DNA of 6,043 nt, from assembly GCA_019136395.1 (NCBI GenBank), contig JAGVUH010000307.1, positions 1 through 6,043 of the forward strand, given 5' to 3'. Both the position numbers and the translations under genes were made by a program. This document shows, piece after piece, positions 1-4,971 of the stretch. Below the pieces are notes generated by a model. That model was not told the origin of the DNA. It made no database searches and saw only the letters and a list, made by a program, of their open reading frames with translations. The DNA comes from Gammaproteobacteria bacterium. GTDB taxonomy: Bacteria > Pseudomonadota > Gammaproteobacteria > Chromatiales > Chromatiaceae. Position 1 is the first letter of the stretch; each line of letters opens with the position of its first letter.

Positions 1-123
1 GAGCGGCACGCGCAACTGATGCAAGGCCGGGGCTTTGGTGGCCGGGGACCCGGCTGGGGTGGTGGCGGCGGTCGGGGTCTTGGCCCTTGCAGCCAGGGCT
101 TGCCCCCGCCCACTAGCCCCTGA
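1..123 (+). CDS. C-terminal end of an unidentified glycine-rich protein (5' truncated)
   Basis: Frame 1 is open from the window edge and ends at TGA 121-123, giving 40 visible residues. They begin ERHAQLMQGRG, followed by a Gly/Arg/Trp-rich stretch (GRGPGWGGGGGRG) and a Pro-rich end. The start lies outside the window. A short helical segment with a Gly-rich tail recalls the ends of some small periplasmic Spy/CpxP-like metal-stress proteins, but no diagnostic LTxxQ motif is visible, so I assign no function. It is on the same strand as the receptor but separated from it by over 300 bases of structured sequence, so it is probably a different transcription unit. Chance coding at a window edge cannot be excluded. 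Confidence 0.45.
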   Translation, partial: ERHAQLMQGRGFGGRGPGWGGGGGRGLGPCSQGLPPPTSP

Positions 124-136
124 TCGGCAGTGATGG

Positions 137-159
137 CCCGGCTCTGCACGAGAGTCGGG
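137..159 (+). terminator. Hairpin just after the upstream gene, possible terminator
   Basis: CCCGGCTCT at 137-145 pairs with AGAGTCGGG at 151-159 (nine pairs, one G-U) around a 5-nt loop, 14 nt after the stop at 121-123. No T-run follows, so it is not a classical intrinsic terminator. It may stabilise the 3' end or assist termination. Confidence 0.35.
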
Positions 160-234
160 TGAGCTCCCCGTTGAACTCTGCTCCCAGTTCCTTCCGAGCC
201 GAGGGGTCACGAGTCTAAACAGAGTAGGTAAGGG

Positions 235-277
235 CGCGGTGGGATGACTGGCTGCAGACCAGGTCATTCCCACCGCG
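235..277 (+). other. Long imperfect hairpin in the receptor upstream region
   Basis: CGCGGTGGGA at 235-244 pairs with TCCCACCGCG at 268-277. The stem continues inward with TGAC 245-248/GTCA 263-266 and TGG 249-251/CCA 259-261, leaving single-base bulges at 267 and 262. That makes about 17 pairs. The right arm contains the first GCGAC half-site of the array downstream. There is no T-run, so it could be a factor-dependent terminator, an mRNA end stabiliser or a DNA palindrome. Confidence 0.5.
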
Positions 278-362
278 ACGCCTTCCCCACCGCGACGCTA
301 TCCCCGCGGCGACACAGCACCTCCACCCTTTTTCGCGACGTCATTCCCTCTGCCCCCGCGAC
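275..362 (+). promoter_or_regulatory. Array of five GCGAC half-sites (RegA/PrrA-like)
   Basis: GCGAC occurs five times in the same orientation at 275-279, 292-296, 309-313, 335-339 and 358-362. The first three are exactly 17 bp apart. The first two lie in a longer direct repeat, CCACCGCGACGC (270-281 and 287-298), and GTCATTCCC also recurs (263-271 and 340-348). RegA/PrrA-type regulators recognise GCGNC/GNCGC half-sites with variable spacing, so this is a plausible binding cluster. The regBA-like genes nearby support that. Binding itself is inferred. Confidence 0.4.
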
Positions 363-372
363 AATTTGTCGC
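358..372. promoter_or_regulatory. Perfect palindrome GCGACAATTTGTCGC, candidate RegA-type operator
   Basis: GCGACAA (358-364) and TTGTCGC (366-372) are perfect inverted repeats about one central T. The site reads GCGAC-N5-GTCGC, which resembles the two half-sites described for RegA/PrrA/RoxR regulators. It sits 68 bp upstream of the receptor start and just upstream of the FNR-like box. Another dimeric regulator could equally use it. Confidence 0.5.
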
Positions 373-380
373 ATCCCTGA

Positions 381-444
381 CCCTTGGGGTGCTCCTTGAT
401 AATTATCAGTTGCTAATCAACTGATCCAGGGAGCACCCCATGGG
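381..444 (+). promoter_or_regulatory. Inverted repeat covering Shine-Dalgarno and start codon of the receptor
   Basis: GGGGTGCTCC (386-395) is perfectly repeated in inverse as GGAGCACCCC (430-439). The pairing extends across the start codon: 381-395 pairs with 430-444 at 14 of 15 positions. Inside it a second inverted repeat, ATCAGTTG (405-412) and CAACTGAT (418-425), closes a 5-nt loop. The right outer arm overlaps the Shine-Dalgarno AGGGAG (428-433) and the ATG at 440. If transcribed from upstream of 381, the RNA would hide the start site. If transcription starts near 410, only the inner hairpin is in the message and the outer repeat would act as DNA. Confidence 0.55.
396..409. promoter_or_regulatory. 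FNR/Anr-type box TTGAT-AATT-ATCAG
   Basis: The site matches the FNR/Anr/Dnr consensus TTGAT-N4-ATCAA at nine of ten defined positions. It contains the 12-bp palindrome TGATAATTATCA (397-408) in an otherwise GC-rich region. It lies only about 30 bp before the start codon, too close for a class II activator at -41.5 unless the start of transcription is unusual. GATAAT (398-403) could be the -10 element, in which case the regulator would repress. A Fur-type box is the main alternative, since only half of a Fur 7-1-7 site matches. Confidence 0.5.
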
Positions 445-2668
445 GCATCGCCTTCACCCCTTGACCACCGCCGTGGCCACGGCCTGCGTTTTGGCGGGCA
501 TCTGGCACCCTGCCGCCGGTGCCGAGACCGCGACCGAGCTGAGCGAGATTGTCGTCAGCGCCCAGCAGCCCGAGGCCTTTCCCAGTTCCAGCCTGGTCAG
601 CGGCCGGGAACTGGAGACGGCGCGGGTCGGTACCAGCGATACCGCCCGGCTGCTCCTGCAAGTGCCGGGCGTGAGCCTCTACGGCGCCGGCGGCGTCTCC
701 AGCCTGCCCGCCCTCCACGGGCTGGCCGATGACCGGGTGCGGGTCAAGGTCGACGGCAAGGACCTGGTGGCCTCTTGTCCCAACCACATGAACCCGCCCC
801 TGTCCTATCTCGACCCCTCGGCGGTCGGCTCGCTCAAGGTCTACGCCGGCATCGTCCCGGTCAGCCTGGCGGGAGACAGCATTGGGGGCAGTATCATCGC
901 CGAGTCGCCGCCGCCGGAATTCGCCGCCCCGGGTGAGAAGTACCTGCTCAAGGGCGAGGTCGGCGGTTATTACCAGAGCAACGGCGACGGCTACAACGCC
1001 AACCTCAGCGCCAGCGCCGCCACCGACAGCCTGAGCATTCGCTATCAGGGCGCGGTGGCCAAGTCGCGGAATTACCAGGCGGGTGGTGACTTCAAGACCA
1101 CCACGGCCACGGGCCGTCTCAACCACACCCTGCCCCTGGACGTGGTCGGTTCCACGGCCTATGACAGCCGCAACCAAAACCTGGATCTGGCCTGGAAGAC
1201 GGGCAGCCACCTCATCGAGGCCCAGATCGGTTACCAGGACATCCCCGAGGAACTCTTCCCCAACCAGCGCATGGACATGCTCGGCAATGAAGAGAAGAAC
1301 TTCAATCTCAACTACACCGGCGACTTCACCTGGGGCAACCTTAAGGCCCAGGTCTATTACGAGGACGTGGACCACTTCATGGACTTCGGCCCCGACAAGC
1401 GCTTCTGGTATGGCACCGCCTCAGGCCCGGGTGGCACGGGCATGAAGTCCGTCGATGGCATCCCCTGCTCACCGCTCGGCCCCACCTGCGCCGCCGGCAT
1501 GCCGATGAACACCGAAAGCAATACCCTGGGCGGCAGTCTGCAAGCGGACATCGATCTCAGCGCCAGCCATCTGCTGCGGCTGGGCGCGGAATATCAGGGC
1601 TATAACCTCGACGACTGGTGGTCACCCTCCGGGGCCAACATGTGGCCCGGCACCTTCTGGAACATCAACGACGGTCAGCGGGACCGCCTGGCCCTGTTCG
1701 GCGAATGGGAGGCCCGTCCCACGCCCCAGTGGCTGACCCAGGTCGGCCTGCGCTTCGAGCAGGTCAATATGGATACCGGCGACGTTCAGGGCTACAACAT
1801 CACCCCCAGCGCCCCCGGCAATCAGTACGCGGAGGCGAACGCCTTCAACGCCCTGGACCACCAGCAGACCGATTACAACCTCAACTTCACGGCCCTGGCC
1901 CGTTACGAACTCGACGCCACCAAGCAGGTGGAATTCGGCTACGCCCACCTGGTGCGCTCGCCCAACCTCTACGAGCGCTACACCTGGTCGAGCTGGTCCA
2001 TGGCGGCGGCCATGAACAACAGCGTGGGCGATGGCAACGGTTACGTCGGGGACATCGACCTCAAGCCGGAGCAGGCCAACACCTTCTCCCTGACCTTCGC
2101 CTGGCAGGACACGGAGGGTGACTGGGAACTCAAGGCGACGCCCTATTACACCTACGTCACTGACTACATCGACGCCATCCCCTTCCCCGGCGCTATCTGG
2201 AAGCCCGACCAGTTCAACATCCTCCAGTACGCCAACCAGGAGGCCCAGCTCTACGGTATCGACCTCAATGGCAAGCTGCCCCTGTTCAAGGGCGACTATG
2301 GCCGCTTCGGTCTCAAGGGCCTGCTGAACTACACCAAGGGCGAGAACCTGGATACCAACGACGGTCTTTACAACATCATGCCCCTCAACCTGACCCTGAC
2401 CCTGACCCAGCAATTGGGCGGCTGGGACAATGGCATCGAGGTGGTCATGGTCGATAGCAAGGATGACCTGTCGGAGGTCCGCAACGAGATCGAGACCCCG
2501 GGCTATACCCTGTTCAACCTGCGCGGCAGCTATGCCTGGCCCAAGGTGCGCATCGACTTCGGCATCGAAAACCTCTTCGATCGGATGTACTACCTACCCA
2601 TGGGCGGCGCCTATCTCGGGCAGCGCCTATCTCGGGCAAGGCCGGACCATGGCCCTCAACCCCACTGA
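440..2668 (+). CDS. oprC: OprC/NosA-like TonB-dependent copper receptor, frameshifted near the C-terminus
   Basis: An outer-membrane TonB-dependent receptor, probably taking up copper. A signal peptide (residues 1-28, AAGA then ET) is followed by a TonB box (SEIVVSA, 35-41), a plug domain (about 45-155) and a beta-barrel. The plug has CPNHM (Cys113, Met117) and the barrel has DHFM (His312, Met314). These fit the CxxxM and HxM copper ligands described for OprC. A loop with Cys343, Cys350 and GMPM may form a disulfide-bearing, Met-containing surface. ATG 440 is chosen for its Shine-Dalgarno AGGGAG six bases upstream and the complete signal peptide. A perfect 16-bp duplication (2607-2638) shifts the frame after residue 727, so the product ends after 742 residues with a foreign tail. 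Removing one copy restores 762 residues ending GMGRSFYVGLNVKF, with the C-terminal Phe needed for barrel assembly. As written the product is probably not functional. The family call is strong; copper as substrate is inferred from motifs. Confidence 0.88.
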   Translation: MGHRLHPLTTAVATACVLAGIWHPAAGAETATELSEIVVSAQQPEAFPSSSLVSGRELETARVGTSDTARLLLQVPGVSLYGAGGVSSLPALHGLADDRVRVKVDGKDLVASCPNHMNPPLSYLDPSAVGSLKVYAGIVPVSLAGDSIGGSIIAESPPPEFAAPGEKYLLKGEVGGYYQSNGDGYNANLSASAATDSLSIRYQGAVAKSRNYQAGGDFKTTTATGRLNHTLPLDVVGSTAYDSRNQNLDLAWKTGSHLIEAQIGYQDIPEELFPNQRMDMLGNEEKNFNLNYTGDFTWGNLKAQVYYEDVDHFMDFGPDKRFWYGTASGPGGTGMKSVDGIPCSPLGPTCAAGMPMNTESNTLGGSLQADIDLSASHLLRLGAEYQGYNLDDWWSPSGANMWPGTFWNINDGQRDRLALFGEWEARPTPQWLTQVGLRFEQVNMDTGDVQGYNITPSAPGNQYAEANAFNALDHQQTDYNLNFTALARYELDATKQVEFGYAHLVRSPNLYERYTWSSWSMAAAMNNSVGDGNGYVGDIDLKPEQANTFSLTFAWQDTEGDWELKATPYYTYVTDYIDAIPFPGAIWKPDQFNILQYANQEAQLYGIDLNGKLPLFKGDYGRFGLKGLLNYTKGENLDTNDGLYNIMPLNLTLTLTQQLGGWDNGIEVVMVDSKDDLSEVRNEIETPGYTLFNLRGSYAWPKVRIDFGIENLFDRMYYLPMGGAYLGQRLSRARPDHGPQPH
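2607..2638 (+). repeat. Perfect 16-bp tandem duplication causing the receptor frameshift
   Basis: GCGCCTATCTCGGGCA occurs twice head to tail at 2607-2622 and 2623-2638 with no mismatch. Sixteen is not a multiple of three, so the second copy shifts the reading frame by +1. The first copy encodes the expected GAYLGQ. The second copy moves translation into a frame that stops at 2668. It could arise or be lost by slipped-strand replication or recombination, or it could be an assembly error. Confidence 0.9.
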
Positions 2669-2744
2669 CGGCACCCTGGCCTGGGGTACCGCGGTGCCCG
2701 GCATGGGACGATCCTTCTATGTCGGGTTGAACGTTAAGTTCTGA
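2639..2744 (+). pseudogene. Displaced C-terminal segment of the receptor
   Basis: This is the true end of the receptor, now out of frame. It reads GRTMALNPTDGTLAWGTA and then VPGMGRSFYVGLNVKF, stopping at TGA 2742-2744. The final alternating hydrophobic strand ending in Phe is the usual outer-membrane barrel signature. It has no ribosome binding site of its own and would not be made without loss of one 16-bp copy or ribosomal frameshifting. Confidence 0.85.
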
Positions 2745-2871
2745 GCGGGTATTCGTGCAGACCCTTGCGCCCTAGAAGGGCTTCGGAACCGCATGCCGCT
2801 GGTTCTCTTACTCCCTCCCCCCTGGAGGGGGAGGGTAGGGGAGAGGGGGTCTGAAAAGGCTACCTGAGCGG
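2741..2871. mobile_element. MITE-like element copy A (2749-2863) with perfect 8-bp target duplication
   Basis: A 115-bp element from GTATTCG to GGCTAC is flanked by identical 8-bp direct repeats CTGAGCGG (2741-2748 and 2864-2871). The left copy contains the receptor stop codon. Terminal inverted matches are GTA/TAC at the tips and CAGACCC (2758-2764)/GGGTCTG (2847-2853). A strong internal hairpin pairs CCCTCCCCC (2813-2821) with GGGGGAGGG (2827-2835). It is about 90% identical to copy B. It carries no gene and was presumably moved by a transposase elsewhere. Lying between two convergent genes, it may now act as a bidirectional terminator. Confidence 0.82.
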
Positions 2872-2888
2872 AAGTAAGCGCCGGTAGC

Positions 2889-3371
2889 TCAGGAATTGGG
2901 CCCTGGCGGGGAGGTCGGCGGCCGGTGCTTGCCCAGCTTGCGTTGCAGGGTGCGGCGGTGCATGCTCAGGCGCTGGTCGGGCACGGGCTCCGCCGTGTTC
3001 GGGACCGGGGCCTCTTCCCGCAGGGCGCGCAGGATATCCGCCACGTCAGCGGGTTTGGCCAGGTAGTGGACGGCGCTGAGCTTCATGGCGCTGACCACGG
3101 TGGGGATGCTGGCGTAGCCGGTGAGAATGAGGATACGGGCCGCGGGGGCCAGGGCCAGAAGGGGCTGGATCAGGTTGAGCCCTGACTGGCCGGCGAGGTT
3201 GAGGTCGAGAACGACGTACGCCGGCGGCTGTCCCCCGCAGCACGCCAGTGCCTCTTCAGGCCCGGCGGCGGCCGTCACCTGGAAGCCCCGGCGCGTCAGC
3301 GACCGCGCCAGCACGGCGCGAAAGGCCTCGTCGTCGTCAATCAGAAGCAAATGTCCGGCCTCAGCGCCCAT
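2889..3371 (-). CDS. regA: RegA/PrrA/RoxR-family response regulator with shortened DNA-binding domain
   Basis: Redox-response regulator, predicted partner of the kinase encoded just upstream. The receiver domain (about 7-118) has the acidic pocket Asp12-Asp13, the phosphorylated Asp56 (YVVLDLNLAG), Thr84 in LTGYAS and Lys106 in YLAKPAD, all close to RegA/PrrA. The C-terminus keeps the recognition helix MHRRTLQRKL (137-146), a hallmark of this family. The segment between VPDQ and RLSMHRR is missing: the family normally has about 25 more residues here, forming the first helices of the Fis-type domain, and the protein is 160 residues against about 180. The join is in frame and shows no shift, so it looks like a deletion. 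The start has a good GAGGT, spaced five bases from the ATG, and lies in the last of four tandem repeat units. It overlaps a small upstream ORF by 11 nt. DNA binding may be weakened; phosphotransfer should be intact. Confidence 0.9.
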   Translation of the reverse strand: MGAEAGHLLLIDDDEAFRAVLARSLTRRGFQVTAAAGPEEALACCGGQPPAYVVLDLNLAGQSGLNLIQPLLALAPAARILILTGYASIPTVVSAMKLSAVHYLAKPADVADILRALREEAPVPNTAEPVPDQRLSMHRRTLQRKLGKHRPPTSPPGPNS

Positions 3372-3414
3372 GGTGGACCTCAGTCAGCAACGGATGCGGG
3401 GCCTCAGCACCCAT
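3361..3414 (-). CDS. 17-codon micro-ORF coupled to the response regulator
   Basis: ATG at 3414, preceded by GAGGT, reads MGAEAPHPLLTEVHHGR and stops at TGA 3361-3363. Its last 11 nt contain the start of the response regulator (3371), so ribosomes finishing here could restart on the regulator. It is a tandem-repeat copy of the regulator's N-terminus rather than a gene with its own history. Translation is unproven; any role would be as a leader. Confidence 0.3.
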   Translation of the reverse strand: MGAEAPHPLLTEVHHGR

Positions 3415-3457
3415 GACCGACCTCGTTTAGAAGCCTATGGCGAGCCTCAGCACCCAT
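3404..3457 (-). CDS. 17-codon micro-ORF, second link in the coupling chain
   Basis: ATG at 3457, preceded by GAGGT, reads MGAEARHRLLNEVGHGC and stops at TGA 3404-3406. It overlaps the next micro-ORF start (3414) by 11 nt, and its own start overlaps the end of the 72-residue ORF by 11 nt. Same origin and same uncertainty as its neighbour. Confidence 0.3.
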   Translation of the reverse strand: MGAEARHRLLNEVGHGC

Positions 3458-3665
3458 GGTCAACCTCGATAAGAAAGGGATACCTGGCTTCGGCGTCATG
3501 GCGGACCTCAATCAGAGGCACTTGCCCAGCCTGTATTCGTTCAGACCCCTTGCGCACTAGGAGGGCTTCGGAAGCGCATGCCACTGGTTCTCTTACTCCC
3601 TCCCCCCTGGTGGGGGAGGGTTGGGGAGAGGGGGTCTGAACGGTTACCCTAGCCTCAGCCGCCAT
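3447..3665 (-). CDS. 72-residue ORF: original regulator start read through the MITE
   Basis: ATG at 3665 follows GAGGT and overlaps the kinase stop by 11 nt (3655-3665), the normal way a coupled downstream gene would begin. It opens MAAEA, then runs through the inserted MITE (TPSPQPSPTRGEGV), and emerges as GQVPLIEV, matching the GHLLLID of the real regulator. MITE plus target duplication adds 123 bp, a multiple of three, so the frame survived the insertion. It later loses the regulator frame in the 43-bp repeats and stops at 3447-3449. I read it as the remnant of the ancestral regulator start. It may still be translated as a leader peptide. Confidence 0.4.
   Translation of the reverse strand: MAAEARVTVQTPSPQPSPTRGEGVREPVACASEALLVRKGSERIQAGQVPLIEVRHDAEARYPFLIEVDHGC
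3525..3655. mobile_element. MITE-like element copy B (3533-3647) with 8-bp target duplication
   Basis: A 115-bp element with 17-bp terminal inverted repeats matching at 15 positions (GTATTCGTTCAGACCCC at 3533-3549 against 3631-3647). The inner 12 bp, CGTTCAGACCCC/GGGGTCTGAACG, match perfectly. Flanks are CCCAGCCT (3525-3532) and CCTAGCCT (3648-3655), a target duplication with one difference. Internal hairpin: 3598-3606 pairs with 3612-3620. Removing the element and one flank rejoins GGCTGAGGCT to GGGCAAG on the minus strand, restoring a repeat unit that matches the regulator start. The insertion lies just after the kinase stop codon. Confidence 0.85.
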
Positions 3666-4971
3666 GGCGAACCTCGTTGTTGTGATTGGGTGGCGCCTCA
3701 TCGTCAGTGACGGATGCCAACAATGGCAGGCGTAGTTCGACGAGGGTCCCCCGACCTTCGACCGACCTACGGTCCACCGCGTTAAAGGTCAGGCTGCCGC
3801 CCCGGCGCTCGATGGCCGCCCGCCCGAGGAGCAGGCCGACGCCCAGGCCCGCGGGTGAGTCCAGGGGCTGACGCCGGGCGAAGGCGTCCAGGGCCGCCGG
3901 TGGCATACCCCGGCCATCGTCCTGAATGCCCACCACCAGCCAGTCCCGCTCGACGTCCGCCCGCACCTGGATGCGGCTGGCCCCGGCCTTGCGGGCATTG
4001 TCGAGCAGATGGGTCAGGGCTTGCTCCAGGGCGACATCAGCCGGCAGGAGCTGGTCGTTCAGGTTCTGACCCAGATCCCAGGCCACCGCCAGGGCGGGAT
4101 GGCGGCTCTGCCAGACCTCAAGCAGGCGCCGCAGCCAGTCAACCGCCGGCTGGGTCGGCGCCTGACCGGCCAGGGCCTGAGCCGCCCGGGCCGTCAGTTG
4201 GCTCAGGGTCTCCTTGCAACGCCGGATCTCGGTCTTCATCGCCTGGACGTCGGCGGTCAGTGCCGGGGGCAGGCGAGCGTCGTCCAGCAGGTCATCGGCC
4301 AGGACGTTGAGGCTGGCCAGGGGGCTGCCCAGTTCATGGGCCGCCCCGGCGGCCTGGCTGCCGAGGGTGATCAGCCAATCATCGCGGATCGCCTGCTCGC
4401 GGGCCGCGGTCAACTCCCGGTCGCGGCGGCGGATACCGCTGGAGAGTTGCAGGATGAACCCGACCACCAGCACCGCCGACAGGGCGAAGACCAGCCACAT
4501 GCCGAACAGGTGCAGGGTCCCGGCCCTGGCAAAGTCGGCGATGTGCAGGGGGACGTAAAAGTACCAGAGAAAGGAGTAGATCAGGATGGCGCCCAGGGCC
4601 AGCAGCCAGGCCTGACGGGGCGTCAGGATCAGGGCGCCGATGGCCACCAGGGGCAGGAAGAGGGAGATCAACGGGTTGGTCGCCCCCCCGGAGAGGAAGA
4701 TGTAGCCCCCCCAGGCGAGGAGGTCGAAGCTCAACTGGACGCAGGGGGAAAAGAAGCGCGGGGCCTCGGCGACACCCAGCGTGCTGTCCGCCAGATGGAA
4801 GCCCAGATTGACCAGGCCGATGAGCGCCGCGTAAATGAGCAGCCGGACCATGAGCCCGGAGGGCCCCAGCAGCAGGGGGCTCACCATGGCCGCCAGCACC
4901 ATGGCGATCACCGACAGCCAACGCAACTGCAGCAGCGAGGCCTGGATGACGCGGGTCAAGGAGTCGATCAT
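3655..4971 (-). CDS. regB: RegB/PrrB/RoxS-family redox sensor histidine kinase
   Basis: Inner-membrane kinase that senses redox or quinone state and phosphorylates a RegA-type regulator. The first ~175 residues form about six membrane segments. Between them GGATNPLISLFLP (95-107) corresponds to the GGxxNPF quinone-binding motif of RegB. The H-box AAGAAHELGSPL places the phosphorylated residue at His212. EIRRCKETL holds Cys252 where RegB has its redox-active cysteine. The ATP-binding domain has the N-box (HLLDNARKAG, Asn325), DDGRGMP (351-357) and GLGVGL (375-380). At 438 residues it is near the family's usual length and appears intact. ATG 4971 gives the full N-terminus, but I see no clear Shine-Dalgarno. 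Its stop overlaps the first ATG of the downstream coupling chain by 11 nt, so kinase and regulator were probably once translationally coupled directly. Confidence 0.93.
   Translation of the reverse strand: MIDSLTRVIQASLLQLRWLSVIAMVLAAMVSPLLLGPSGLMVRLLIYAALIGLVNLGFHLADSTLGVAEAPRFFSPCVQLSFDLLAWGGYIFLSGGATNPLISLFLPLVAIGALILTPRQAWLLALGAILIYSFLWYFYVPLHIADFARAGTLHLFGMWLVFALSAVLVVGFILQLSSGIRRRDRELTAAREQAIRDDWLITLGSQAAGAAHELGSPLASLNVLADDLLDDARLPPALTADVQAMKTEIRRCKETLSQLTARAAQALAGQAPTQPAVDWLRRLLEVWQSRHPALAVAWDLGQNLNDQLLPADVALEQALTHLLDNARKAGASRIQVRADVERDWLVVGIQDDGRGMPPAALDAFARRQPLDSPAGLGVGLLLGRAAIERRGGSLTFNAVDRRSVEGRGTLVELRLPLLASVTDDEAPPNHNNEVRHGG

Larger units (their letters stand above)
3345..3515 (-). 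repeat. Four tandem 42-43-bp copies of the response-regulator start region
   Basis: Contiguous units lie at 3474-3515 (42 bp), 3431-3473, 3388-3430 and 3345-3387 (43 bp each), read on the minus strand. Each carries GAGGT, then about five bases, then ATG, and most continue with codons like MGAEA(x)H(xx)LL, copies of the regulator's own first residues. The last unit supplies the working start of the regulator. A fifth, diverged copy overlaps the end of the kinase gene and is split by MITE copy B. The copies differ from each other at several positions, so the duplications are not recent. Confidence 0.85.

Noticed and set aside
397..420. Fur box upstream of the receptor
   Set aside because: Only one half of the 7-1-7 Fur consensus matches at any alignment, whereas the FNR consensus matches at nine of ten positions. 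I kept Fur as an alternative only.
413..1375. 320-codon open frame on the minus strand opposite the receptor
   Set aside because: It is antisense to a clear TonB-dependent receptor, has low-complexity Gly/Val/Arg composition and no recognisable motif. It is a GC-rich shadow.
3345..3515. CRISPR array
   Set aside because: The 42-43-bp units are contiguous, diverged copies of a gene start with no unique spacers between them.
3666..3701. Start of the 72-residue ORF at ATG 3701 (12 codons longer)
   Set aside because: That ATG lies inside the kinase gene without a Shine-Dalgarno. ATG 3665 has GAGGT in front and matches the regulator's own start.
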